Source of the DNA: an uncultured Bacteriovorax sp.
Lineage (GTDB): Bacteria > Bdellovibrionota > Bacteriovoracia > Bacteriovoracales > Bacteriovoracaceae
DNA length: 64,000 nucleotides
Assembly (NCBI GenBank): GCA_946481315.1
Contig: CAMLMH010000008.1
Coordinates: 92,269-156,268 of the forward strand
Direction of reading: 5' to 3'
Shown here: positions 26,480-35,147 of the stretch, in pieces
Numbering within the stretch: the stretch's first letter is position 1
How the letters are laid out: every line of letters begins with the position of its first letter
Program-made: the position numbers and the translations under genes
The notes under the pieces: generated by a model
What the model was told of the DNA's origin: nothing
Database searches by the model: none
Seen by the model: only the letters and a program-made list of their open reading frames with translations

Positions 26480-27313
26480 ATGCAGAAACACATTCCCAAA
26501 CTGATCAGCTTATTAAGCAAAATATCGCCGCAGCTCACGTCAGCTGTGGCGATTAAAATTTTCGCTACACCAAAGCGCATTCCCCGTCCCGCTTCGGAAA
26601 TGGCGATGTTTGAAAGTGCAAAGAAATTCAAACTCTCAAACGGCATTGCTGCTTTTGAATGGGGCAATCCAAGTGGCCCTCTGGTCATGTTGATTCATGG
26701 CTGGAACGGAAGAGGAACGCAAATCTCCCCGATCGCCAAAAACCTCGCAGAAAAAAATTTCCGCATCGTCGCTCTCGATGGTCCCGGTCACGGCGATTCG
26801 CCGGCAGGCCCCAATGGCATGACCAATCCCGCGCACTTTGCCGATTTCATCATCAATGCTCAACGCGAACTCGATCCTAACGGCGCCCATTCTGTTATCG
26901 CCCATTCTTTCGGAGGTGGTTGCAGCGTGCTAGCCGCTAAACGCGGTCTCAAAACCAAATCACTCGTTCTCGTCGCATCTCCCGCCTTCTACGAACGCGT
27001 AGTCGATTTCTTCGCCAAAAGCATCAACCTCACCGGCCGCTCAAAGGAACTCTTCATCAACCGCATCGTTAAAATCGCCGGTATCCATCCGCGCGAACTC
27101 AATGTCGGTGCTATCGGAGCCGAACTCCAACTCCCACTCCTCGTCGTCCACGACAAAGACGACAATGCCGTCAACTTCATCGCTGCCGAAGCAATCATGG
27201 CCGCGTGGCCGGGAGCTCAATTAATTGCGACGGAGGGTTTGGGACACAGGAGAATTTTGAAGGATGCAAAGATTTTGGAAGAGATAACAAAATTTTTAAA
27301 TAAGCTAAGCTAA
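26480..27313 (+). CDS. Alpha/beta hydrolase
   Basis: 277 residues. The fold is clear: the oxyanion loop in VMLIHGWNGRGTQ, IVALDGPGHGDS, the nucleophile elbow VIAHSFGGGCSVL (Ala in place of the usual first Gly), an acid candidate in VVHDKDDNAV, and the catalytic His in TEGLGHRRIL. The substrate is unknown; esters or thioesters would suit its place directly behind a thiolase (one base gap). There is no signal peptide, so it is cytoplasmic. Confidence 0.9.
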   Translation: MQKHIPKLISLLSKISPQLTSAVAIKIFATPKRIPRPASEMAMFESAKKFKLSNGIAAFEWGNPSGPLVMLIHGWNGRGTQISPIAKNLAEKNFRIVALDGPGHGDSPAGPNGMTNPAHFADFIINAQRELDPNGAHSVIAHSFGGGCSVLAAKRGLKTKSLVLVASPAFYERVVDFFAKSINLTGRSKELFINRIVKIAGIHPRELNVGAIGAELQLPLLVVHDKDDNAVNFIAAEAIMAAWPGAQLIATEGLGHRRILKDAKILEEITKFLNKLS

Positions 27314-27514
27314 ATCCATTGATGGTTTACCAACAGTTCATGTTGTTATCCTTTTTAAAAAATATTGTATTGTAACTGTTTTATATTGATTTCAATTAGT
27401 CTGTCGTTTTTGTGCTCATTCCTAATCTAAACAAAGCTAAACACCAAATCTGAAAGTGACCAAAAACTAATGTACAGAATGTCGAGAATACAGAATCAGA
27501 TTTCACATTGTCAC

Positions 27515-28465
27515 TTATCCATCGCCCGTTGTTGAATCTAATTTTATATCAATTTTCTCATTTTTTTTCTTAGTTACTTCTAGATAAAGCTGAGAAGTTC
27601 GATCACAGGCATTACCGTCCACAAGATTAATAGTTAATCGATAAAAATCGCCAAATCCAGAAAGAATGTAACGAGATTTTATTTCAGGACTTTTTAATTC
27701 TAAAAATTTTTCATAAAGTGCCCAATTAGCAATATATCTGCCACGAAGTTCTTTTTTGCCAGGAAAACTAGTCTCATCTTTCTTGTATCTATCACAAAAC
27801 TTTGGGTCATTGAGCATTGTCCATTCAAAGATCCCGGCCTCAAAGCCTTCATTTAAATTTAACAAACATTCAACATTTTTCAATTTTACACACTTTGAAA
27901 AGGTCTCCATAAATTTTGCAAAATCTGCATCATCTTTTTTGAGCTTATGCACAGACCCTAATGTTTCATCAGTTCTCCAAATTACTGAGATTTCATTGTT
28001 TGCAAATTGACTATGCACCAGCTTAGTAAATAACTCTTGCCCATCGATTTTAAGAACTTCGTTTTCTTTAGTCTCAATTGGTATAACAAATCCGCTACCA
28101 GAGTTTTTAATAAAACTAATTGGAAATTCTTTCACTTTAAAAAGTAAACCTTCAGCTTCTTCTAAGAGAGGCGTTCGCTTGATATAGGAATAATAATCTT
28201 TAAAATTATAATTTTTGGAGCCAACTCTTAAGTCTGTAATAGAGATATTATCAATTATGAATACTGGGCTACCTTCCAATTTTTTATTATTAAAGATATG
28301 AATTGGTTTTTTTAGTAGTTGCGACTCACTATTACTTGGTTGAAAACCGTGAATATTAACATTGTCGACCTTACTAGAACTAGTGACTACACTTGAAGCC
28401 AGAGCAGAAACTGAAGTTATAGAGATCAACAATAAATAGATTAACTTGCATAAAGTAAACTTCAT
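27515..28465 (-). CDS. Secreted protein of unknown function in AT-rich DNA
   Basis: 316 residues with a signal peptide (MKFTLCKLIYLLLISITSVSALAS). No family recognised. The body is mixed alpha/beta with four cysteines in the latter half (SKCVKLKNVECLL, KFCDRY, DGNACDRT). DNA here is plainly richer in A and T, and AAA/ATT/TTT codons are more common than in flanking genes, which may mean recent acquisition. AGGAG precedes the ATG. No gene lies in the 200 bases between it and the hydrolase gene. Confidence 0.7.
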   Translation of the reverse strand: MKFTLCKLIYLLLISITSVSALASSVVTSSSKVDNVNIHGFQPSNSESQLLKKPIHIFNNKKLEGSPVFIIDNISITDLRVGSKNYNFKDYYSYIKRTPLLEEAEGLLFKVKEFPISFIKNSGSGFVIPIETKENEVLKIDGQELFTKLVHSQFANNEISVIWRTDETLGSVHKLKKDDADFAKFMETFSKCVKLKNVECLLNLNEGFEAGIFEWTMLNDPKFCDRYKKDETSFPGKKELRGRYIANWALYEKFLELKSPEIKSRYILSGFGDFYRLTINLVDGNACDRTSQLYLEVTKKKNEKIDIKLDSTTGDG

Positions 28466-29009
28466 CCTAACTTCTCCTGACCCAATACAATTTGCATAAC
28501 CAAATAAATCAAAGTTCTCTTAACATCAATTTTATAGAAACTAAAAAAATCTGAGATAATTCTTTATAGGCATCCCCACCAAATACTTCCTTAAAGATCA
28601 ATAACCTTATTGCATAAGTTTAAATCCGAAGTCGTAATAAACCATTCTCCCGGATCAGCATGAGGATTGTAGTGCTTACGAAAAGCATAGCTAGCTTAAG
28701 AAGTGCAAACATTGAGCTCATGAAGGAAACCCCTTAAGGCCCAATAAAAGGCCAAGAATTTATTTAATGAATCCCTTACGGTTGAGGTTAAATCCTGCTT
28801 GAGCATAAAAGTCGGAATACGATAAGTTATTTTGGAATTTCAGGTTAACTATTTAAGATTACAGGCCTCCCCCTTGTCGGTTAGAACTTAGTATTCGAAA
28901 AGGACTCCTCCCCAAAAAGTTTGCACCTCTCGGTCAAAACCGGCCTTTTATTGGTTTCTCGTCTTAGCTTTGCGTTGATAAAGACTCCTTCTTATGTTAA
29001 TTCCCCCCT
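28466..29009. other. Gene-poor intergenic region of 544 bases
   Basis: No convincing coding region, tRNA or terminator. A possible 33-codon minus-strand reading frame (28620-28721) encodes a hydrophobic segment (SMFALLKLAMLFVSTTILML), preceded by AAGGGG eight bases upstream of its ATG; it may be a tiny membrane peptide or chance. Two GGCC-type short inverted repeats occur near 28737-28756 and 28930-28945. The stretch looks like decayed or non-coding DNA. Confidence 0.4.
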
Positions 29010-30542
29010 ATGAAAAACATCTCAGTAAAAGACGTCGTCGAGTCTCTCTCGATTTTGGAACAAGTTGCGGACAACAGTGAAATTCTCACTGAGCTTACGC
29101 ACGAACAAAGAGTCGCACTTTTTAAGGCCTGCGGACGCATTGCCAAGCCGGATAAAAAGGAAATCGCCAAAAGAAATAAAGACGTCAAAAACTGGAAACA
29201 GAAACAGTTAATTGAACAGAACCGTTTGAAGCGTGCAATGACCGGAATTCGCTCAGCACGTGAGAACGCGGTGTTTGTGGCCCCTGAACAATTACAAATT
29301 GAAAGTGATAAGCACTACAGTGAAGCGCCGGAACTCGATAGCCCACGCAACTGTTATGTGTGTAAGGCCCTTTTTACGAAGCTGCATTTTTTCTACGATA
29401 CTATGTGCAAGGAGTGCGGTGACTTTAATTATCACAAACGTTTTCAGCGAACGGATCTGACCGGCCAAGTGGCACTGATTACCGGATCGCGACTGAAGAT
29501 CGGCTATCACGCCGTCCTGATGATGTTAAGAAGTGGCGCGACGGTCATTGCGACCACGCGTTTCCCGGTTGACTCTGCTCTTCGTTACGCCAAAGAGCCG
29601 GACTATCATGAATGGAAAGATCGCCTGCACATTCACGGTTTAGATTTACGGCACACTCCTTCGGTTGAAATTTTCGCAAGCTACATTGAGCAGAAGTTTG
29701 ATCGCTTAGATATTTTGATTAACAACGCTGCCCAGACGGTTCGTCGTCCAGCGGGCTTTTACGCTCATTTAATGGAAAATGAATTGTTGCCCTTTCAGGA
29801 TCTGAATCCGGAAGCAAAACTGCTTTTAAAGAACCACCAGGAGTTTAAAAACGATCTTAATCAGATTACCCATGGTGATATTTCAACTGAACGCGCTCTG
29901 CCGGTTACCTGGCATGGCAATGGTCCGGGCGTGGGCATTCGCGCTTCGGCCGAGCTGTCTCAAATTCCTTATAGCTTCGATAACTCGCTGGTCGCAGAAG
30001 AAGTTTTCCCGGTGGGTAAACTGGATGCGGATCTTCAGCAGGTTGATCTTAGAAAGACAAACAGCTGGCGCTTGCGCTTAGGCGAAGTACAGACTCCGGA
30101 AATGCTCGAAGTGCAGCTGGTAAACGCGGTAGCTCCTTTTGTTTTATGCAATCGGCTTGTGCATATGATGAGACGCGATTACACCGGCAAGAAGCACATC
30201 GTGAACGTGACAGCGATGGAAGGAAAGTTTTATCGCTTTAAAAAAGAAGACCGTCACCCGCACACTAATATGGCGAAGGCCGCGCTTAATATGATGACTC
30301 ACACATCGGCTTCCGATTTTGCTAAAGATGGAATCTTTATGAACGCCGTGGATACAGGCTGGGTCACAGATGAGGATCCGGCAGAAATCTCGCAGTACAA
30401 ACAAGCTGTGCATGATTTTCAGCCGCCACTTGATATCGTGGATGGAGCTGCCCGCATATGCGATCCGTTCATCGATGGCATTAATTCAGGAAAGCATTGG
30501 TGCGGTCAGTTCCTAAAAGATTACAAGCCTATCGATTGGTAG
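29010..30542 (+). CDS. Large SDR oxidoreductase with N-terminal zinc ribbon
   Basis: 510 residues. Residues 1-110 are helical and basic. A CxxC...CxxC ribbon follows (CYVCKALF..., MCKECGDF; about 113-140). From about 150 on it is a short-chain dehydrogenase: [14 protein letters not shown] (nucleotide loop), [13 protein letters not shown] (NNAA) and a C-terminal [16 protein letters not shown]. The usual catalytic Tyr of YxxxK is a Thr while the Lys is kept, a trait I associate with a subset of large SDR proteins. The substrate is unknown. No Shine-Dalgarno; a C-rich run lies directly before the ATG. Confidence 0.85.
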   Translation: MKNISVKDVVESLSILEQVADNSEILTELTHEQRVALFKACGRIAKPDKKEIAKRNKDVKNWKQKQLIEQNRLKRAMTGIRSARENAVFVAPEQLQIESDKHYSEAPELDSPRNCYVCKALFTKLHFFYDTMCKECGDFNYHKRFQRTDLTGQVALITGSRLKIGYHAVLMMLRSGATVIATTRFPVDSALRYAKEPDYHEWKDRLHIHGLDLRHTPSVEIFASYIEQKFDRLDILINNAAQTVRRPAGFYAHLMENELLPFQDLNPEAKLLLKNHQEFKNDLNQITHGDISTERALPVTWHGNGPGVGIRASAELSQIPYSFDNSLVAEEVFPVGKLDADLQQVDLRKTNSWRLRLGEVQTPEMLEVQLVNAVAPFVLCNRLVHMMRRDYTGKKHIVNVTAMEGKFYRFKKEDRHPHTNMAKAALNMMTHTSASDFAKDGIFMNAVDTGWVTDEDPAEISQYKQAVHDFQPPLDIVDGAARICDPFIDGINSGKHWCGQFLKDYKPIDW

Positions 30543-30567
30543 GCCTTATTTAAAATAAATTCGTTTT

Positions 30568-30592
30568 GACTCGAGTGCTCAACACTCGGGTC
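30568..30592 (+). terminator. Hairpin after the SDR gene (possible terminator)
   Basis: GACTCGAGTG-CTCAA-CACTCGGGTC, a 10-bp stem with one G-T pair, 26 bases after the stop. There is no true T-run, so termination is plausible but not certain. Confidence 0.5.
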
Positions 30593-30680
30593 TGTCAAAT
30601 GGTATAATTCTTACTTTTTCTAACATTGAAATGCGAAATTCCCCATTCCTTCCAATGAGTTACATATTGGTACATCACAA

Positions 30681-30724
30681 GCAATTCACGGGGCAAATTG
30701 GTCAATTAATGCAATGTGAATCGC
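30681..30724. promoter_or_regulatory. Inverted repeat upstream of the sigma-54 promoter
   Basis: GCAATTCAC (30681-30689) and GTGAATCGC (30716-30724), 8 of 9 complementary. They lie 67-110 bases before the sigma-54 element, the usual distance for enhancer-binding-protein sites. Tentative. Confidence 0.35.
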
Positions 30725-30790
30725 CCCAGAGCAATGTCCTATTTTGTCCAAATTTCCAATTTTGAAATCTTTAGCAATGTTTTTCAAACT

Positions 30791-30806
30791 TGGCATGACC
30801 TATGCA
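30791..30806 (+). promoter_or_regulatory. Sigma-54 (RpoN) promoter
   Basis: TGGCATGACCTATGCA matches TGGCAYRNNNNTTGCW at every fixed position but one, with exact GG-to-GC spacing. It lies 63 bases before the BON-domain gene start. Confidence 0.75.
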
Positions 30807-30868
30807 CTTGGGTCTCGTGTGTAACGAAAGTGTCGAACGTTTTTCGGCACAAGATGTTAAGGAACTGA

Positions 30869-31258
30869 GTGAAGATGAAGACAAAAAAGTGGGCCGTAAT
30901 TTTAGTTTTGTTGGGACTCTCGTCTGTTTTCCAAACATCTGCGCTTTCTTCTGAAGCAAAAGTTAAGGCGGACAACACAGCGGTTAATAAGCGTGACTTA
31001 AATAAGCACGAGCTGACTGCTGAAGATCAGTCTAATGAAAAAGCTGATGTTGAAATCGCCCGTCTTATTCGTCGTGAAGTGACAAAACAGAAGGGACTTT
31101 CTCTTTATGCCAAGAACATCAAGATCATCGTTCGCGGATCTGATGTCACGATGAAAGGACCAGTTCACACGAAGAGTGAAAAGGCCGAGCTCGTTCGAAT
31201 TGCGACAACAATTGCTCCGAACCACCGTCTGCACAATCAGATCGTGGTGACGAAGTAG
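30869..31258 (+). CDS. Exported BON-domain protein
   Basis: 129 residues. A signal peptide (WAVILVLLGLSSVFQTSALS) is followed by a charged linker and one BON domain (about 60-129: VEIARLIRREVTKQKGLSLYAKNIKIIVRGSDVTMKGPV...). BON domains, as in OsmY and YgaU, bind phospholipid or help stabilise the envelope under stress. GTG at 30869 has AAGGA five bases upstream; ATG at 30875 is an alternative. It leads a stress-type operon behind a sigma-54 promoter. Confidence 0.85.
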   Translation: MKMKTKKWAVILVLLGLSSVFQTSALSSEAKVKADNTAVNKRDLNKHELTAEDQSNEKADVEIARLIRREVTKQKGLSLYAKNIKIIVRGSDVTMKGPVHTKSEKAELVRIATTIAPNHRLHNQIVVTK

Positions 31259-31266
31259 GAGTTCAC

Positions 31267-31803
31267 ATGACGATTATGAGTGAAGATAAAAAGGTAGCAG
31301 TATTCGGAATCTACAAGAGCAGACTCAGCACCGAAAATGCAGTGGACCGCCTGAAGATGTCCGGATTTAGAAGTGCAGATATATCCGTCTTGATGCCTGA
31401 TAAGGACTCAACACGTGAATTTGCCCATGAGAAATCAACCAAAGCGCCTGAAGGGGCCACTGCTGGTGCAAGCACCGGTGCTGTCCTTGGAGGAACGCTT
31501 GGTTGGCTGGCAGGGATGGGCGCCCTGGCGATTCCTGGTGTAGGACCACTCGTTGCTGCTGGACCAATTATGGCCGCAGTTGCAGGGGCCGGAGCGCTAG
31601 GAGCAATTGGTGGAATTTCCGGAGCCTTGATTGGTTTTGGAATTCCGGAATACGAGGCCAAGAGATTCGAAGGCCATGTGAAAGACGGAGGAATTCTTCT
31701 TTCCATTCACTGCGAATCAGATGAGGCCATCAAGCAGGCCAAGCACCTGCTTGAAGAAACGGGAGCTAATCATATTGCCTCGTCCTCAGAAGCGAAGGCA
31801 TAA
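31267..31803 (+). CDS. YflT/general-stress-protein-17M-like protein with Gly-rich core
   Basis: 178 residues. An N-terminal ferredoxin-like half (KVAVFGIYKSRLSTENAVDRLKMSGF...ISVLMPD) and a C-terminal return (GGILLSIHCESDEAIKQAKHLLEETGA) flank a Gly/Ala-rich stretch (about residues 60-125, with GAVLGGTLGWLAGMGAL and AAVAGAGALGAIGGI). That stretch probably forms membrane-inserting glycine-zipper helices. Proteins of this build are induced by general stress in Bacillus and others. It lies 8 bases after the BON gene, with GGAG before the ATG. Confidence 0.8.
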   Translation: MTIMSEDKKVAVFGIYKSRLSTENAVDRLKMSGFRSADISVLMPDKDSTREFAHEKSTKAPEGATAGASTGAVLGGTLGWLAGMGALAIPGVGPLVAAGPIMAAVAGAGALGAIGGISGALIGFGIPEYEAKRFEGHVKDGGILLSIHCESDEAIKQAKHLLEETGANHIASSSEAKA

Positions 31804-31809
31804 GGGTTT

Positions 31810-31854
31810 CCGTTTTACCGGTTGTAAACCGCGGCCGGTAAGCGGGAATTTTTT
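31810..31854 (+). terminator. Terminator of the BON/YflT operon
   Basis: CCG...TTACCGG (31810-31821) pairs with CCGGTAA.CGG (31835-31845) around a 13-base loop, followed by six Ts (31849-31854). Confidence 0.75.
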
Positions 31855-31897
31855 AAAGGTTAATGAATTTTGAATATTGGTATTGGAGACAGGAACA

Positions 31898-32029
31898 ATG
31901 AAAACAAAAGCTAACAATTTGATCGCAAACATCCAGGGTCGGGTTGGTGTGCCAGTTTTGATGTATCTCGTAGGAGTTCCTGCTTTTTTTACGATACTGG
32001 TATGGATGTTTTTTTTTAGAGGCAAGTAA
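31898..32029 (+). CDS. Small membrane peptide, 43 residues
   Basis: Opens MKTKANNLIANIQGRVGVPV, continues as one hydrophobic helix (about residues 17-39) and ends in RGK: an amphipathic N-terminal segment, one membrane span and a basic end. AGGA lies five bases before the ATG. It sits 43 bases after the stress operon terminator, so it may be a read-through or separately controlled part of that response. Its size and neat charge layout make it more than a chance frame. No family name recognised. Confidence 0.65.
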   Translation: MKTKANNLIANIQGRVGVPVLMYLVGVPAFFTILVWMFFFRGK

Positions 32030-32108
32030 ACTGTTCAGTTTTTCCATAAAATCCCTTCCCAAAAGTTCTTTAGTGGAGTGAGAGTTCTTGCTCCAACTAT
32101 CCCCCGAG

Positions 32109-32148
32109 TGTGGAAAAGGAAGAAATTAACGTTTCTGAATTTTCCACA
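32109..32148. terminator. Long stem-loop before the HTTM gene
   Basis: TGTGGAAAA (32109-32117) pairs with TTTTCCACA (32140-32148). An inner AGAAA/TTTCT pair (32121-32125, 32132-32136) closes a TTAACG loop. CTCCTTTTTCTT follows. It could terminate the small-peptide transcript or regulate the next gene. Confidence 0.55.
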
Positions 32149-32180
32149 TCACCTCCTTTTTCTTATGTTATCCTGAACAT

Positions 32181-33659
32181 ATGAAAAATTATCTGCAAAA
32201 CGTTTTCGCTCTTGATGAGAGATCATTAGGTCTGGCCCGCATTTTAATCGGATTTATCGGCGCTTTTTATTTTTTCGAATATTTTAAAGAAGTCGATTTG
32301 CTCTATTCCGAAAATGCCATTTTATCTTACCGCAATATAGTCCGGCTGACCGCCGGGCCGGAAGAAACTTATCCATTTAGAATCATCCGTGATTTGCATT
32401 TGCTTCCATTATTGAAGTTATCACAGACCTCGTTTTATGTTTCGATGGTTACACTCACCGGAATCTTCGCGGCACTCATGGTGATGATTGGATTCCAAAC
32501 TAAATTTTTCTGTATAGTCGCCTGGCTGATCGGCACGACTATGTATGACCGATTTCCGTCAGTTTTTCACGGCGGAGATTTAATGCTGAAGCTCTCTTTT
32601 CTGTGGATGTTTTTTCTTCCCTGCGAAAAGCAGTTCTCTCTGGACGCCAAAAAGACCAGCTCTACCATTGGGTATCAACATGTCTCATTTGCTTCCGCTT
32701 TCTGGATGCTGCAGCTTCTGATCGTTTACATTCTCAATGTTTATTATAAAGTGATCGATCCTAAATGGTATCCGCAACTGGATGCATTTTATTATCTCTC
32801 CCATGCTGATTATGTTTTGAGTTCCGTGGGAAAATACCTGACACTACTTCCATATAAAGCAGGACAACTTGGAACGTTGATTGTTTTGTTGCTGGAAGCA
32901 TTCGTTCCTTTTTTAATGTTTGTTCCCAATAGACCACGTTTGCGTATGTGGCTCATTGTTGTCTTTGTCATTTTTCATGCCGGGATCTGGTTGTCGATTA
33001 ACGTGAGTTTCGTTTCCCAATTCACTATCATCTGGTGGTTGAGTCTTTTGCCGGCAGCGTTCTGGGAAAAAGCAACAGTCCGTCGATTGTCTCTTCAGTA
33101 TATTTTACCCGGAACAGCTGAGCGACTCCTGTCAGGCCCGCTAAAAACAGCTTTCCTGTTTTTGATTTCGGGTTGTATTTTTCTCAGCACGGCCAACATC
33201 ATGACCGGTACCAATAAGATCTACAGTCCCCGCTCGGCAGTGGGTGGTGTCGTTCGCTGGTTACAACTGGAGCAATGGTGGAGCATGTTTTCCCGCAATC
33301 CTAAACTGGAATACGATGGCTGGTTTGTCGCCGAAGCTCTCTTGAAAGACGGAACAACGGTCGATCTGTTTACCGAAAAACCAGTCTCTTTTGATCGACC
33401 TAAAGATTACCTGGCCATTTATAAAACCTATCATTTTCGTAAATTTTTCCGTGACTACAGCGAAAGCGTATCACCTTTTCTGGATTCAAATGTGGCCGCA
33501 TTCCTTTGCCGGCACTGGAATTCCAATCATGAGGCAGATCGACAAGTGGAGCAATATAGTCTGTTCTTTATGGACGAACACACTCCAGAGCCTCAACTTT
33601 TAAAAGCTATCCCTCAAGCAAAGAAAACTTTAAAATTTACCCGCAACTGCCAAATTTAA
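32181..33659 (+). CDS. HTTM-domain (vitamin-K-dependent carboxylase-like) membrane protein
   Basis: 492 residues. The N-terminal 300 form an HTTM domain: several membrane helices opening with DERSLGLARILIGFIGAFYFFEYF, then DLLYSENAILSYR, and FHGGDLMLKLSFLWMFFLPC. This is the membrane core shared with gamma-glutamyl carboxylase and many bacterial proteins of unknown role. The C-terminal part is soluble and contains WWSMFSRNPKLEYDGWFVAEALLKDGTTVDLF, usual in this group. No Shine-Dalgarno; a TATCCT lies 6 bases before the ATG. It leads a group with a sterol-desaturase-like gene. Confidence 0.85.
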   Translation: MKNYLQNVFALDERSLGLARILIGFIGAFYFFEYFKEVDLLYSENAILSYRNIVRLTAGPEETYPFRIIRDLHLLPLLKLSQTSFYVSMVTLTGIFAALMVMIGFQTKFFCIVAWLIGTTMYDRFPSVFHGGDLMLKLSFLWMFFLPCEKQFSLDAKKTSSTIGYQHVSFASAFWMLQLLIVYILNVYYKVIDPKWYPQLDAFYYLSHADYVLSSVGKYLTLLPYKAGQLGTLIVLLLEAFVPFLMFVPNRPRLRMWLIVVFVIFHAGIWLSINVSFVSQFTIIWWLSLLPAAFWEKATVRRLSLQYILPGTAERLLSGPLKTAFLFLISGCIFLSTANIMTGTNKIYSPRSAVGGVVRWLQLEQWWSMFSRNPKLEYDGWFVAEALLKDGTTVDLFTEKPVSFDRPKDYLAIYKTYHFRKFFRDYSESVSPFLDSNVAAFLCRHWNSNHEADRQVEQYSLFFMDEHTPEPQLLKAIPQAKKTLKFTRNCQI

Positions 33660-33695
33660 ATAGGAAAGAATCTGATTCTCCCTTAAAGTTAAGAC

Positions 33696-34529
33696 ATGGA
33701 TACGATTGCCTACTATTCTTTTATCAGAATCGCTTTTTTCTTTGTGTTCATCACAGCGGAATATGCTATTTCCCGCTATAAAAAGCTGGATAACTTTGAC
33801 CTTAAAGAATTGCAGTCCTCGATGTTCATGATCATTCTTTTTGAATCCTTGCCAATTATTTTTTCACCTAAAATCGATTCTTATCTGATGATGACCTGGA
33901 AAGAGAGGTTGTTCACATTTCCCCCAAGGACATTGTGGGTGACAGCACTGGCTTTCATCGCAGTCGATTTCATGTACTACTGGACTCACCGGTACAATCA
34001 TGCCACAGCTCTGGGATGGACTTCTCATTTCATGCATCACTCTCCTACCCGATATAATATTTCAGTTGGCTACCGACTGGGCATCACCCGCTTTTATTCT
34101 TTCACCTGGCTTGCTTTTTTCCCACTGGTCTATCTGGGGTTTCATCCCGCACTTATCTCTTTTTGTTATCTTCTGAGTTTTTGCTGGCAGGTCGCTTCAC
34201 ACACAGAGCTGGTAGGAACACTGGGATTTCTGGATAAATTTCTTACAACACCTTCCAATCACCGGGTTCATCACAGCTGTGATCCTCGTTTTTACAATTC
34301 TAACTTCGGTGGTGTTTTTATCATTTTTGACCGCATGTTCGGTACATACCGCGCCGAGAGCGAAATGCCGGATAAAAAATATGGTATTGAAAGCTATATG
34401 CAAAAAAATTATTTTGATCAGATTTTTTATTTCTGGAAAGTTGTGATCAAGTCATTCTGGTATGAAAAAAATATTTTCAAAAAAATATTTATTTTGTTTC
34501 GCCGTCCCGAAAATATCAAAAATTATTAA
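33696..34529 (+). CDS. Sterol desaturase / fatty acid hydroxylase family protein
   Basis: 277 residues, an integral-membrane di-iron enzyme. All three histidine clusters are present: HRYNH (about 93-97), HFMHH (about 106-110) and NHRVHH (about 188-193). FA-hydroxylase enzymes oxidise sterols, alkylglycerols or sphingoid lipids; the substrate here is unknown. It lies 36 bases behind the HTTM gene, so the pair may act on a membrane lipid together (inference). TAAAGT lies 6 bases before the ATG and no Shine-Dalgarno is seen. Confidence 0.9.
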   Translation: MDTIAYYSFIRIAFFFVFITAEYAISRYKKLDNFDLKELQSSMFMIILFESLPIIFSPKIDSYLMMTWKERLFTFPPRTLWVTALAFIAVDFMYYWTHRYNHATALGWTSHFMHHSPTRYNISVGYRLGITRFYSFTWLAFFPLVYLGFHPALISFCYLLSFCWQVASHTELVGTLGFLDKFLTTPSNHRVHHSCDPRFYNSNFGGVFIIFDRMFGTYRAESEMPDKKYGIESYMQKNYFDQIFYFWKVVIKSFWYEKNIFKKIFILFRRPENIKNY

Positions 34530-34574
34530 CTCTGCATTCCTTTTATATTTCTCTATTCTGGTGGACGATAAGAC

Positions 34575-35147
34575 ATGACCGATGCCGGAAATGTCATCAA
34601 AAAAAACGATCGTTCTAAAACTGCGCTGATAATTCTCGACATGCTTAACACATTTAATTTCCCAGAAGGCGAAATGCTTCTTCCCCGTGCCAGACAAGCC
34701 GCTGCCAGCATCCAGAAACTAAAACAGAAATGCCGATCGCGCGGGATGGCAGTCATTTACGTCAATGATAATTTCGGACAATGGCTTTCATCCCGCGAAA
34801 AGCTGATAAAAAAATGCACCGAACGTAACTGTAAAGGCCAGGACATTGCAAAAATGCTGATGCCCGACGATGAGGATTATTTTATTTTAAAGCCAATGCA
34901 CTCAGGATTTTACCTCACCCCCCTGGAGCGTCTGTTACATGAACTTAAATGTGAGGAGCTGATAATTACCGGTATCGCTGGCAATATTTGTGTACTTTTT
35001 ACCGCCCACGATGCCCATATGCGGGGGTTTAAAGTCAATGTTCCGCAGGATTGTTTTGCATCCAATACAGAAATAGATGATCAGTTTGTAGAGCATCAGT
35101 TGGGGCATGTTTTTGGTTTCAACTTAAATCCCGCCGACAGTTATTAA
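34575..35147 (+). CDS. Isochorismatase-family cysteine hydrolase
   Basis: 190 residues. The catalytic triad of this family is visible: Asp in ALIILDMLNTFNF, Lys in YFILKPMHSGFY, Cys in ITGIAGNICVLFTAHDA, with the usual cis-peptide-type IAG before it. Relatives include nicotinamidase, isochorismatase and biuret hydrolase; the substrate cannot be read here. GGTGGA sits 9 bases before the ATG. It overlaps the converging kinase gene by 4 bases. Confidence 0.9.
   Translation: MTDAGNVIKKNDRSKTALIILDMLNTFNFPEGEMLLPRARQAAASIQKLKQKCRSRGMAVIYVNDNFGQWLSSREKLIKKCTERNCKGQDIAKMLMPDDEDYFILKPMHSGFYLTPLERLLHELKCEELIITGIAGNICVLFTAHDAHMRGFKVNVPQDCFASNTEIDDQFVEHQLGHVFGFNLNPADSY

Noticed and set aside
28770..28800. 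tRNA-like GGTTAAATCC element
   Set aside because: No acceptor stem, anticodon arm or CCA can be folded around it.
31311..31706. Pro/Ala-rich minus-strand frame
   Set aside because: Shadow of the Gly/Ala-rich core of the YflT-like gene.
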